Notes: generated by a model not told the origin, from the sequence alone. A DNA stretch of 64,000 nucleotides from Micavibrio sp. UBA2137 (GCA_002328415.1 DCXL01000004.1:62001-126000), one strand, 5' to 3'. Positions 17,212-25,348 are shown, counted from the first letter of the stretch. Translations and numbers: made by a program.

Positions 17212-17985
17212 ATGACGGAATTTATAAATATTGATCGCAATAAGGACGATGGTTTTACACTGGTTGAACTCGCGATTGTTATGATCATTATCGGTCTTTT
17301 GATCGGTGGTGTTCTTAAGGGACAAGAATTAATTGCCAATGCGGAGGTGACTGCATCCGTGTCTCAGGTAAAGGCGACGGAATCTGCGATGTCAACTTTC
17401 CAAGATGCTTACGCGAATTTGCCAGGCGATATGACTAACCCTGCCGCGCGTATTCCAAACTGTACAGGCGAATGTGCGCGTGTTGGTAATGCAAACGGCT
17501 TGATTGAGCCACTTCCAGGGGCTGCACAAACTCTTGCTATGGAGGCGCAAACATTCTGGTCACAGCTTGCTGCTGCTGACATTTTGGGTGGTGTGATAGC
17601 AGATTCTCCTGCGGTTGTTCCTACACCGGGTCAAACACACCCTGAATTTCCATCAGGTGGAGCTCTACGTGTTGGATATCACGTTGGAGGTGTCATTACT
17701 GGACAAACAGCTGCTGCAGGGCAAAGTGCAGGCCACTATGTGAATTCAACTTTAGCATTAGCCAATATTGCCACGAACACACAAGCAGACTCAGCTCTTT
17801 CGCCGGGTCAGGCTTCACGCATTGACTCAAAAATTGACGATGGTCAGCCCAACACAGGAAGTGTTCTTGGTAATGGACAGGCTGCTGCTGGTACAACATC
17901 TTGTGCACTTGGTACAGGTGTGACAGATGTTTATAATACAGCGCAGACAAGTCTTAACTGTAATACGTACATTCGTATAAGATAA
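17212..17985 (+). CDS. Type IV prepilin (major pilin or pseudopilin candidate)
   Basis: A 257-residue class III-signal protein. The start at 17212 is preceded by AGGGGA (17201-17206), five bases upstream. A short hydrophilic leader ends D-D-G14, followed by F15-T-L-V-E19, with the invariant glycine at -1 and Glu at +5, then a ~20-residue hydrophobic helix. The globular part has four Cys (C-T-G-E-C near residues 83-87; two near the C-terminus), so disulfides are likely. It is the only prepilin in the window and closes the pilus locus. Since the local prepilin-peptidase homologue looks inactive, cleavage would need an enzyme encoded elsewhere. Confidence 0.9.
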   Translation: MTEFINIDRNKDDGFTLVELAIVMIIIGLLIGGVLKGQELIANAEVTASVSQVKATESAMSTFQDAYANLPGDMTNPAARIPNCTGECARVGNANGLIEPLPGAAQTLAMEAQTFWSQLAAADILGGVIADSPAVVPTPGQTHPEFPSGGALRVGYHVGGVITGQTAAAGQSAGHYVNSTLALANIATNTQADSALSPGQASRIDSKIDDGQPNTGSVLGNGQAAAGTTSCALGTGVTDVYNTAQTSLNCNTYIRIR

Positions 17986-18010
17986 TATCTTGCGTTATCT
18001 GAATTTAAAG

Positions 18011-18037
18011 AGAGGCTCATTTCAGCCTCTTTTTTTT
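18011..18037 (+). terminator. Terminator closing the pilus locus
   Basis: AGAGGCT (18011-18017) and AGCCTCT (18024-18030) form a hairpin with a six-base loop, followed by seven further T residues. It lies 25 bases after the pilin stop and just before the 3' end of the opposing slipin gene. Confidence 0.85.
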
Positions 18038-18039
18038 GT

Positions 18040-18786
18040 TTATTTCTTAACGCCTTTCATCATGGGCGTAATAAGGTCCATCGGAATGGGGAGAACCATT
18101 GTATTACCCTTGGCGTTTGTGAATTCGCCCATTGTGCCTAGATAGCGTAGTTGCATTGTCTCTGGGCGTTTGGCAAGAATTTCAGCGGCGTTATCAAGCT
18201 GCTTAGCTGCTTGAAACTCACCCTCGGCGTTAATGACCTTGGCGCGACGCTCACGCTCGGCCTCAGCCTGCTTGGCAATCGCACGCACCATTGTTGGATC
18301 AAGGTCGATATGCTTAATCTCGACATTAGTGACTTTGATGCCCCAACCATCAGTTTGTGTATCCAGAATGGTTTGAATATCAGTATTCAACTGCTCACGT
18401 TTTGAAAGCATATCGTCTAGATCGTGTTTACCGAGCACAGAGCGCAATGTCGTTTGTGCCAGTTGTGAGGTTGCATTATAGAAGTTTTCAACGCGGTTGA
18501 TCGCATCACCTGGCTCAACAACGCGATAATACACAACGGCATTCACGCGCACGGAGACGTTATCGCGTGAAATTACATCCTGTGAAGGGATATCCTCGGT
18601 TCTAATACGCATATCCACGCGCACAAGCTCTTGAATGATAGGTAGGATTAGTTGTAATCCTGGCGCACGTGAACCGCTATATTTACCAAGTGTGTAAACA
18701 ACGCCACGTTCATATTCCTTTATGATACGTATTGAAGTGGCCATGAGAATGAATAATCCCAAAAGCACAATGCCTAAGAATGTCAT
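18040..18786 (-). CDS. SPFH-domain slipin (stomatin-like protein)
   Basis: A 248-residue membrane-anchored SPFH protein with an N-terminal hydrophobic hairpin (~3-20), then the Band-7 domain with I-K-E-Y-E-R-G-V-V-Y-T-L-G-K. A conserved helical segment rich in A-E-A-E-R-E-R-R-A-K follows. Such proteins scaffold membrane microdomains and typically pair with NfeD. Here the gene sits 22 bases downstream of a short NfeD gene. An AAAGGA site precedes the ATG. Confidence 0.92.
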   Translation of the reverse strand: MTFLGIVLLGLFILMATSIRIIKEYERGVVYTLGKYSGSRAPGLQLILPIIQELVRVDMRIRTEDIPSQDVISRDNVSVRVNAVVYYRVVEPGDAINRVENFYNATSQLAQTTLRSVLGKHDLDDMLSKREQLNTDIQTILDTQTDGWGIKVTNVEIKHIDLDPTMVRAIAKQAEAERERRAKVINAEGEFQAAKQLDNAAEILAKRPETMQLRYLGTMGEFTNAKGNTMVLPIPMDLITPMMKGVKK

Positions 18787-18808
18787 GGTTTAAGTCCTTT
18801 CTATATAA

Positions 18809-19255
18809 CTATTTGATTATGAGTGTTAGTCCGTCCGCACGGATAATTTCGACTGTGTCACCTTTAGTGAATGTCGTACTTTTCTCTTGAGGTTCGGCAC
18901 ACCAGATTTCACCCTGTACGACAACGGTTTTGTCAGTTTTTGTCCATTGCGCAATTATAGCATCTTTGCCAACAAGGCTCTCTTGCCCTGTCGTAATAGG
19001 CTTTTTATAGGCTTTGCGCACAAACCATGCAGAGACAAGCGTGAAAATTACGGCAACGGCCGCTATGCCCCAGATGGTTGCGGGGTTTATCAAAGCTGTA
19101 TGGAGGTCAGGGTTCTCATACATGAGCGATGTGCCAAAACCAAAGGTAATAACGCCGATAAGAGCTAGTGCGCCAAAGGCTGGGATAAAGGCCTCTACAA
19201 TGACTAAGAGCACACCAAAGGCGATGAGTAGCTCAATCTGTAATTCTAATGACAT
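18809..19255 (-). CDS. Short NfeD-family protein
   Basis: A 148-residue protein with hydrophobic segments at about 8-45 and 58-78 and a C-terminal OB-fold (G-x-D-A-I-I ... V-x-G-E-I-W ... G-D-T-V-E-I-I). This is the short NfeD form without the ClpP-like protease domain. NfeD proteins work with slipins, and the partner gene follows in the same orientation. The gene starts 27 bases after the HD-GYP-like gene. Confidence 0.88.
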   Translation of the reverse strand: MSLELQIELLIAFGVLLVIVEAFIPAFGALALIGVITFGFGTSLMYENPDLHTALINPATIWGIAAVAVIFTLVSAWFVRKAYKKPITTGQESLVGKDAIIAQWTKTDKTVVVQGEIWCAEPQEKSTTFTKGDTVEIIRADGLTLIIK

Positions 19256-19282
19256 GAAAATAACTTAGAAGTTATATAGTTT

Positions 19283-19996
19283 TTATTCAACCGATAACTT
19301 AAAGCGGCGATATTCTTGCAAAAGGTCCTTATCAAAAGCGCCTGCATACTTACTGTCTTCACCAATAGCTGCCATACGGTCCAAAGTTTCCTCTGGCGTA
19401 CGGCGTTCAGGTTGATGAGGTCGTTGGATGCGGTCACCATCATAGGCGTCCACAATGCAAGCAACTTGCATGATCGTACCCATTTGCTTTCCATCGCATC
19501 CCAAAGGTCCATTACCATCGAGTCTTTCATGATGATATAGCGCGAGCGCAGGAATAATATTTTGAACGTGAGGATGGCCAAGCAGCAGTGTTTCGTCATC
19601 TCTAATGTAGGTTGCAATAACGTCTAAGGCCCAATCTGTGTGCTTACGCTTAAGTGCACGTTCTTCCTCTGTAGGTCGATGCGGTAGTGACCAAATTTGT
19701 GGATCATAACGTTTGTCGATTTTACCGATGTCGCTTAGGCGATAAGCATCTTCGAAATTAGTCGCAACATCCTCTGTATAACCTAGAAATTTAAGGAAAT
19801 TGGCGCCATCCTTGGAAATGCGTGAAAGGTGAGGTGCAAGTTGATGAGCGCCATATTGTGCCCCATCCGCATCATAGGTTGAAATGTCCCGCCACATTGC
19901 CTTTGAAATAGGTGTCCATGCTTGCCCAAAGGCACTGTCATCGCGCACGGAATAGCTTTTAATAATGGCATCAATATTTAAAGGGGGTCGTGTCAT
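19283..19996 (-). CDS. HD-GYP-like protein with degenerate metal site
   Basis: A 237-residue cytoplasmic protein that aligns with HD-GYP phosphodiesterase domains throughout: an S88-D89-I-G-K segment where H-D-I-G-K is expected, H119, H141, and H155-H156-E-R-L-D-G-N-G-P-L where H-H-E-x-x-D-G-x-G-Y-P is normal, then D-A-Y-D. The key His of the HD pair is Ser and G-Y-P is G-P-L. Cyclic-di-GMP hydrolysis is therefore doubtful, and binding or a changed specificity is possible. The start at 19996 gives a soluble protein; an upstream ATG at 20068 lacks a ribosome-binding site. Confidence 0.7.
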   Translation of the reverse strand: MTRPPLNIDAIIKSYSVRDDSAFGQAWTPISKAMWRDISTYDADGAQYGAHQLAPHLSRISKDGANFLKFLGYTEDVATNFEDAYRLSDIGKIDKRYDPQIWSLPHRPTEEERALKRKHTDWALDVIATYIRDDETLLLGHPHVQNIIPALALYHHERLDGNGPLGCDGKQMGTIMQVACIVDAYDGDRIQRPHQPERRTPEETLDRMAAIGEDSKYAGAFDKDLLQEYRRFKLSVE

Positions 19997-20122
19997 AAAA
20001 CGCTCGATTTTCCTTTTGTTATAGCCTATTACAAAGCGTCTTATGATAAAAGCAAATAAAAGTTGCATTTTCGATAAGTGTTTGTCATAATCCTGTAAAT
20101 TTTTTTGATGTAGGAGAGCATT

Positions 20123-20527
20123 ATGGGTTTAAAAACCACAGGGATTTTTGGTCTAGCAGCAGGCGCGTCATTGTTGGCAGGTTGCGGCGCTTTGGAAGAT
20201 ATTAACATTGGTGACGCCTGTTATCGCGATGGTGATGGCGTTGTTCACGTTATGAGAGAAGATGAAAATGGTAATCTTCAAGAGTCGCCTTTGTATATGG
20301 CTTTTGAGGAGGGCGCGCCAGAAAATCGCGTTTATTCAGATGGTCGTGAAGAGGGGCCTATGAAAAACAGTGAACTGGACTCAGAAGAACAGCGCACAGG
20401 ATGGCATCTTATGTTTCGGGGTAAGACAACCGACGATGAAGGATATTGCCAGGCTGCTTCGCTTTCTACAGGTGAACTGGATGTCATGCCGGTTGTTAAC
20501 AGAGCTGACCTAAGAAGTCCTTCATAA
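20123..20527 (+). CDS. Small lipoprotein of unknown function
   Basis: A 134-residue protein with a signal peptide ending in the lipobox L-L-A-G-C21. The mature part is acidic and contains two further Cys (C33 and one near residue 111), which could form a disulfide. AGGAGA precedes the ATG. The stop shares a base with the next gene's ATG (TAATG), so the two form a coupled pair. I do not recognise the family. Confidence 0.7.
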   Translation: MGLKTTGIFGLAAGASLLAGCGALEDINIGDACYRDGDGVVHVMREDENGNLQESPLYMAFEEGAPENRVYSDGREEGPMKNSELDSEEQRTGWHLMFRGKTTDDEGYCQAASLSTGELDVMPVVNRADLRSPS

Positions 20528-21069
20528 TGTCTTTGGAAGAAAATAAACCATACGCAGAAGATTATGATGGGATGCACGGCTTACTGATTGATACGCATCA
20601 GGCTGATGGCGCGCCTGAATCTTTTTCATTAAGAGCGGTTGTTGCCTCAACTGTGGCTATTGGAGCCTCTTTAGGTGTTGGTGCGGTTGCCCTTTTACAT
20701 GGGCCTTCAGTCTTGGCACGTGAATTTCCAACAATGTACACAGAAGAGGGTATGGCTTGTCTTGTTGATGTCCGTAAGAATATCCAAATAATAGATATGA
20801 GTGGCGAAGAAGATGTGATTATTGGTCGCACCTATGGCGGTGCATTAACATCACAGTCAGGGGCATTCATGCGTGGTGAACTTCTTGACCCTAGAGCGGT
20901 TTCAGCTTCGGAAGTCTTTAGACAAATGGAGGGAGATTTGCCACAACAGCTTTCAGAGGCTTTTGCACTTACAATGAGCTTGGGGCCCGTTGTTGTTGAT
21001 TTGGAAAAGGGTGTGTGTCATGCACCAGCAGTCTCGGAACAGCCATTTGAACGTCTCACAGTTCGTTAA
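20527..21069 (+). CDS. Single-pass membrane protein of unknown function
   Basis: A 180-residue protein with a hydrophilic N-terminus, one membrane helix at about 37-57, and a ~120-residue C-terminal domain expected on the outer face. It is translationally coupled to the lipoprotein gene upstream and followed by a strong terminator, so the pair is its own operon. Two Cys (around 76 and 165) lie in the soluble domain. There is no recognisable family motif. Confidence 0.65.
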   Translation: MSLEENKPYAEDYDGMHGLLIDTHQADGAPESFSLRAVVASTVAIGASLGVGAVALLHGPSVLAREFPTMYTEEGMACLVDVRKNIQIIDMSGEEDVIIGRTYGGALTSQSGAFMRGELLDPRAVSASEVFRQMEGDLPQQLSEAFALTMSLGPVVVDLEKGVCHAPAVSEQPFERLTVR

Positions 21070-21090
21070 TATAAAATGCCCAAGGAAAAC

Positions 21091-21121
21091 AAAACCCCGT
21101 TCAAATCTGACGGGGTTTTTT
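21091..21121. terminator. Bidirectional terminator between convergent operons
   Basis: AAAACCCCGT (21091-21100) and ACGGGGTTTT (21110-21119) make a 10-bp stem with a nine-base loop and T-runs on both strands. It serves the lipoprotein pair on one side and rplS on the other. Confidence 0.85.
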
Positions 21122-21141
21122 ATTATTCTGGAAAGCTAGAT

Positions 21142-21543
21142 TTAAGCTTTTTTCTTAGGAGCGCGCTGCTCGATACCGTGACCTGTTGTACGCTCACGAA
21201 TACGGGCTGATTTACCGCTAAGGTCGCGCAAGTAGTATAGTTTTGCGCGGCGTACAGAACCACGACGGATAAGCTCGATGCTGTCAATACGTGGTGAGTA
21301 AAGTGGGAATGTACGCTCAACACCTTCACCGAAGCTGATTTTACGCACTGTAAAGCTTGCCTGCATGCCTGTTCCCTTTCTAGAGATACAAACACCTTCA
21401 TAAGCCTGAACACGTTCACGTGACCCTTCACGGATTTTCACGTTTACTTTAAGTGTATCACCAGGGCTGAAATCTGGAACATTTTTACCTTCGGAAAGGC
21501 TGGCTAGTTGCTTTTCTTCAACTTTTTGAACTGAAATATTCAT
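21142..21543 (-). CDS. rplS: 50S ribosomal protein L19
   Basis: A 133-residue L19, near full family length, with the conserved F-S-P-G-D-T-L-K-V, R-V-Q-A-Y-E-G-V-C-I and R-R-A-K-L-Y-Y-L-R segments. It lies on the large-subunit face near bridge B8. It is the last gene of the ffh-rpsP-rimM-trmD-rplS block, separated from trmD by 147 bases that contain a duplicated leader with a Shine-Dalgarno. Confidence 0.97.
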   Translation of the reverse strand: MNISVQKVEEKQLASLSEGKNVPDFSPGDTLKVNVKIREGSRERVQAYEGVCISRKGTGMQASFTVRKISFGEGVERTFPLYSPRIDSIELIRRGSVRRAKLYYLRDLSGKSARIRERTTGHGIEQRAPKKKA

Positions 21544-21545
21544 AA

Positions 21546-21623
21546 CTTTAATCCTTTATAACCGTTTATTTATCAGAACCCGAAATCAGCTTTAATCCTT
21601 TAAAAACCGGCGGTTCATTTATC
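21546..21623 (-). repeat. Imperfect direct repeat in the rplS leader
   Basis: On the plus strand, 21546-21574 and 21590-21623 share CTTTAATCCTTTA, then an A-A-C-C-G core, then ATTTATC. Read on the minus strand, each copy carries AAAGGATTAAAG, the Shine-Dalgarno region of rplS, so the ribosome-binding region is duplicated. Confidence 0.6.
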
Positions 21624-21690
21624 TTTTTTGAAAACAAGTCTTCAATCAAGCGTCTATATACAGTGATACGTGTTGGAATTGCAAGCCTTT

Positions 21691-22395
21691 TTACGTCTTT
21701 TTATCATTCTTTTTAAGCAGATCTGGTCGTCTTTTGCGCGTTAATTCCAATGATTTTTCCTGACGCCACGCGTTGATATTTTTATGATGCCCACTTTTGA
21801 GTGTTTCAGGTACGGCATGTGTATTTCCATGGGCATCCACCCATGGGTCAGGCTTGGTGTAATGTGGGTACTCTAGCAAGCCATTTGAAAAGCTTTCTTC
21901 GTTCACAGTCTCATTATTGCCCATCACGCCGTCAAGCAGGCGGATACAGGCATCCATGAGGATGATTGCGGCGGGCTCCCCCCCTGAAAGGACGTAATCA
22001 CCAATACTAATTTCCTCAAAATTATGTACATCAAGGACACGCTGATCAACACCCTCATAGCGCCCGCAAAGAAGGGTGAGAGCATCTTCTTGTGCTAATT
22101 CTTCCGCCAGAGATTGGGTGAGAGGTGTGCCGCGTGGGCTTAAGTAAATGTTCCGACCTGGTTTTTTACAGGAGAGGAGGGCGTTTTCAATCACATCAGG
22201 GCGCATTACCATTCCAGCGCCGCCCCCAAAGGGTGTGTCATCGACCGTGTTATGTTTGTCTGTTGCAAAGTCGCGAATTTGGATGGCCTCGTGCGACCAT
22301 AAGCCATTTTCAAGCGCGCGTCCGCTAATGGAGTGTCCAAGTGTGCCTGGAAACATATCGGGAAAAAGGGTGAGTAGATTGACGTGCCAACCCAT
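21691..22395 (-). CDS. trmD: tRNA (guanine-37-N1)-methyltransferase
   Basis: A 234-residue SPOUT methyltransferase using SAM to methylate G37 of tRNAs reading CNN codons and so prevent +1 frameshifting. Conserved features include the N-terminal L-F-P-x-M-F, D-D-T-P-F-G-G-G-A-G-M-V-M, L-L-C-G-R-Y-E-G-V-D-Q-R and the knot segment S-I-G-D-Y-V-L-S-G-G-E-P-A. It begins two bases after rimM. Confidence 0.97.
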   Translation of the reverse strand: MGWHVNLLTLFPDMFPGTLGHSISGRALENGLWSHEAIQIRDFATDKHNTVDDTPFGGGAGMVMRPDVIENALLSCKKPGRNIYLSPRGTPLTQSLAEELAQEDALTLLCGRYEGVDQRVLDVHNFEEISIGDYVLSGGEPAAIILMDACIRLLDGVMGNNETVNEESFSNGLLEYPHYTKPDPWVDAHGNTHAVPETLKSGHHKNINAWRQEKSLELTRKRRPDLLKKNDKKT

Positions 22396-22397
22396 GA

Positions 22398-22952
22398 TTA
22401 AAACCTGTAATCTTCAAAATTGGTAACGACAATCGTTTTTGCCTTTAAATCAATGTTACCAGAAAATTCGTCCTTAAAGGGCAGATAGAAGGACTCCCCA
22501 TCCATGGGTTTGATCTCCAGCAAATCGCCTGAGCCGAAATTATCGACATTAATGACCTTACCGACAGTTTCGCCCTTATCATCGTAAGCCGTTAAGCCAA
22601 TGAGGTCTTTGTAATAAAAGGCGCCATCTTCGGCCTCGGGTAGGGCATCGGCATTGATATAGAGGTCGAGGTTGCGGAGTTTTTCGGCCTCTGTACGGTC
22701 AGAAACGCCCCCAATTTCAACAAGCCACTGATTTTTAATCGGGTTTTTAAGTGTGACATGCAGCGTTTCTGCACCTGTCTCGCTCGTGAAGAGAGGGTTG
22801 TAATCTTCAATATCATGTGGGTTTTCCATGAAGATTTTGGCACGGACATAGCCTTTTATGCCGTGAGCTGTTGCAATGCGGGCAACGCAGAGGCGTTTTT
22901 CAGAAGAAAACTCTCCCCCTTGTGAGGAGGAGAGTGTGTCAGATTTAGCCAC
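22398..22952 (-). CDS. rimM: 16S rRNA-processing protein RimM
   Basis: A 184-residue ribosome maturation factor. The N-terminal RimM beta-barrel begins V-A-R-I-A-T-A-H-G-I-K-G-Y-V-R, and a PRC-barrel-like C-terminal domain contains Y-Y-K-D-L-I-G-L and F-G-S-G-D-L-L-E-I. It binds S19 and matures the 30S head. It sits between rpsP (six bases) and trmD (two bases). The first ~17 residues are a polar extension. Confidence 0.96.
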   Translation of the reverse strand: MAKSDTLSSSQGGEFSSEKRLCVARIATAHGIKGYVRAKIFMENPHDIEDYNPLFTSETGAETLHVTLKNPIKNQWLVEIGGVSDRTEAEKLRNLDLYINADALPEAEDGAFYYKDLIGLTAYDDKGETVGKVINVDNFGSGDLLEIKPMDGESFYLPFKDEFSGNIDLKAKTIVVTNFEDYRF

Positions 22953-22958
22953 GAGGGA

Positions 22959-23486
22959 TTAAGACGCTTTTTCAGCGTCTTCAGCTGGAGCTTCCTCAGC
23001 AGGGGCGTCTTCGGCCTTTGCTTCCTCAGCAGGCGCTTCATCAGCTGTTTCTTCAGCAGAAGTTTCCTCAGCTGGTGCTTCCTCAGCAGGTGCTTCAGCG
23101 GCGGCTTTTGCCTCTTCTTCGGCTTGCTTAGCTGCTTCTTGAGCTGCTTTTGCCTTTTCTTCTTTTTCTTTAATACGCTCTTGCGCCTTTGCTTTAGGCT
23201 GTGATTTTTGTGGGCGGTTACGCTGTTCAGGCATGTCTGCAAGACCTGCTTGACCTAGGAAACGTGCGACACGCTCAGATGGTTTTGCACCTTGTGAAAG
23301 CCAGTATGTGATGCGTTCGCCGTTCAATTTAACGCGCTGATCATTATCGCTTTTTAGAAGTGGGTTGTATGTTCCCAATTTCTCAATGAAGCGTCCATCA
23401 CGTGGTTTACGTGAATCTGCCACAACGATTGAGTAATGCGGTCTGTTTTTACGTCCTCCGCGAGACAGTCTGATTGCAAGTGCCAT
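22959..23486 (-). CDS. rpsP: 30S ribosomal protein S16 with long Ala/Glu/Pro tail
   Basis: Residues 1-80 are a normal S16 (L-A-I-R-L-S-R-G-G-R-K-N-R-P-H-Y-S-I-V-V-A-D). The protein is 175 residues against the usual 80-90 because of a C-terminal tail: first Lys/Glu/Ala-rich and probably helical, then repeats of A-P-A-E-E. The tail is in frame with no stop or shift. Extended S16 proteins occur in alphaproteobacteria, though this one is long. The function of the tail is unknown. Confidence 0.96.
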   Translation of the reverse strand: MALAIRLSRGGRKNRPHYSIVVADSRKPRDGRFIEKLGTYNPLLKSDNDQRVKLNGERITYWLSQGAKPSERVARFLGQAGLADMPEQRNRPQKSQPKAKAQERIKEKEEKAKAAQEAAKQAEEEAKAAAEAPAEEAPAEETSAEETADEAPAEEAKAEDAPAEEAPAEDAEKAS

Positions 23487-23571
23487 AGTTTTTCTCCTTT
23501 TATAAACTCTCTAATTAACTCATCAGATTATCCGATGACCCTGTATTCAAGGCCATCAGGGAATATGATGT

Positions 23572-25155
23572 TTATTTCTTTTTCTTCCTGTTCTTCTTTG
23601 TGCCTCCACGTGTGGGCAAGCCTGGCAATCCACCCATGCCGCTACCTATGCCGCCACCAAGTCCAGGAAACCCTCCACCTGTGGGCATGCCACCACCAGC
23701 AAACGGGTTAGGCCCAAGTCCTGAGCCGCCTCCTTGTTGTTCCTGAAGCGCCTGCATGGCCTCTTCCTCGCTCATGCCTTCGAGTTCATCGAGCATGGCG
23801 GCATCCTTGCCACCCATGAGCCCCTTCATTTGTTTCATCATGCCGCCCATGCCCATTTTTTTGATGCGTTTCATCATCTTTTCCATCTGGGCATGCTGTT
23901 TAATCAGCTTGTTAAGCTCTTGTACGGTCGATCCTGAGCCTTCGGCAATACGACGCTTACGTGAAGCGTTTAAAAGAGCAGGCTTGGCGCGCTCCTCCAT
24001 TGTCATCGACAGGATCATCGCCTCTTGTTTTTTGATAATTGTGTCATCGACATTGGCCTTTTCAATTTGGTCTGCAAATTTACCGAGACCAGGTAACATT
24101 TTCATGAGCGAGCCCATGCCGCCCATTTTGCTCATTTGTTTATATTGGGCGAGCATGTCGTTAAAGTCGAACTTGCCCTTCTTGAATTTTTCCGCCATTT
24201 GGGCGGCTTCTTCTTGGTCAACTGTTTCAACAGCCTTTTCAACCAAGGAGACAACATCACCCATCCCCAAAATGCGTCCTGCAATACGGTCAGGGTAGAA
24301 GGCCTCAATCTCACTCCATTTCTCACCCACACCGATAAGCTTAATGGGTTTGCCTGTGATAGAGCGCATGGACATCGCCGCACCGCCGCGTGCATCCCCA
24401 TCAACACGTGTCAGCATAATGCCTGTAATGCCGATTTTCTCGTCAAAGGCCTTGGCAACATTCACGGCGTCTTGCCCAGTCATGGCATCAGCAACAAGGA
24501 GCGTTTCAACAGGGTTTGTTGCTTTTGATACGGCCTTCACCTCATTCATCAAAGGCTCATCAATAGCCAGACGACCTGCCGTATCAAGGATAACAATGTC
24601 GTATCCTTCTTTGCGGCCTGTCTCCATCGCACGAAGAGCGATTTTCTCTGGTGTCTGACCGTCAATGATCGGAAGTGTTGTAACCTCTGTTTGCTCACCC
24701 AACTGACGTAACTGCTCCTGCGCGGCGGGGCGCTGCACGTCAAGGGAGGCCATCAACACCTTTTTTCTATGCTTTTCCTGCAAGAAACGCCCAATTTTGG
24801 CAGAGGATGTTGTTTTACCAGCACCTTGTAGACCCACCATCAAAATGGCTGCAGGCGCAGGCGCGGATAGGGCACGCAGTTCTGTTTCATCCGCACCCAG
24901 AAGCTCAACCATTTCATCATGGACGATTTTAACAACTTGTTGGGCAGGATTAACGCCCTTGATAACGTCTTGGCCAATGGCCTTTTCTTTAACGGTTTCG
25001 ATGAAGTCCTTAACAACAGGCAGGGCAACGTCGGCCTCAAGTAAGGCAACGCGGATTTCGCGCATCGCAGTATTGACGTCTTCCTCGCGCAAGGCACCCT
25101 TGCCACGAAGACCGTCGAAAATTCCACCTAATCTGTCACTGAGTGACTGAAACAT
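23572..25155 (-). CDS. ffh: Signal recognition particle GTPase Ffh (SRP54)
   Basis: A 527-residue SRP54 protein that binds signal sequences of nascent inner-membrane proteins and docks to FtsY, also encoded in this window. An N-domain (1-90) precedes the G-domain, with P-loop G-L-Q-G-A-G-K-T-T (108-116), D-V-Q-R-P-A-A and D-T-A-G-R motifs. A Met-rich M-domain (~300-440) contains G-x-G-S-x-x-x-E-L-N-K-L. The tail is an unusually Gly/Met-rich run followed by Lys residues. It is the first gene of the operon running to rplS. Confidence 0.97.
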   Translation of the reverse strand: MFQSLSDRLGGIFDGLRGKGALREEDVNTAMREIRVALLEADVALPVVKDFIETVKEKAIGQDVIKGVNPAQQVVKIVHDEMVELLGADETELRALSAPAPAAILMVGLQGAGKTTSSAKIGRFLQEKHRKKVLMASLDVQRPAAQEQLRQLGEQTEVTTLPIIDGQTPEKIALRAMETGRKEGYDIVILDTAGRLAIDEPLMNEVKAVSKATNPVETLLVADAMTGQDAVNVAKAFDEKIGITGIMLTRVDGDARGGAAMSMRSITGKPIKLIGVGEKWSEIEAFYPDRIAGRILGMGDVVSLVEKAVETVDQEEAAQMAEKFKKGKFDFNDMLAQYKQMSKMGGMGSLMKMLPGLGKFADQIEKANVDDTIIKKQEAMILSMTMEERAKPALLNASRKRRIAEGSGSTVQELNKLIKQHAQMEKMMKRIKKMGMGGMMKQMKGLMGGKDAAMLDELEGMSEEEAMQALQEQQGGGSGLGPNPFAGGGMPTGGGFPGLGGGIGSGMGGLPGLPTRGGTKKNRKKKK

Positions 25156-25192
25156 GAATAACCGTTCCCATTTATCTTTCTACTGCGTTACT

Positions 25193-25229
25193 TCCTCGTT
25201 TGCGTAATTAATTACGCATCACTCCTCGT
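25193..25229. repeat. 18-bp perfect palindrome flanked by direct repeats
   Basis: TGCGTAATTAATTACGCA (25201-25218) is self-complementary. It is flanked by TCCTCGT at 25193-25199 and again at 25223-25229. It lies 46 bases upstream of the ffh start and may be an operator, or part of a dispersed intergenic element. Confidence 0.6.
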
Positions 25230-25287
25230 GCCTTGTATAAAGAAAAAGCGAAACGCTTATCGCTTCAAATCTATACAACAAAATTTG

Positions 25288-25319
25288 CCCCAGTGAGCGT
25301 AAATTCGCCGACTGAGGGG
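25288..25319 (-). promoter_or_regulatory. Stem-loop upstream of ffh
   Basis: CCCCAGT (25288-25294) pairs with ACTGAGGGG (25311-25319) with one bulged base. Inside it, GCG pairs with CGC. The structure lies about 135 bases upstream of ffh and could be part of a long 5' leader. Confidence 0.35.
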
Positions 25320-25348
25320 TATCCCTAAAACATAGTGGACACGGGGTT

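Noticed and set aside
22856..23242. Lys/Leu-rich frame opposite the rpsP tail reading
   Set aside because: It is a shifted reading of the repetitive rpsP tail codons; the S16 frame explains the sequence.
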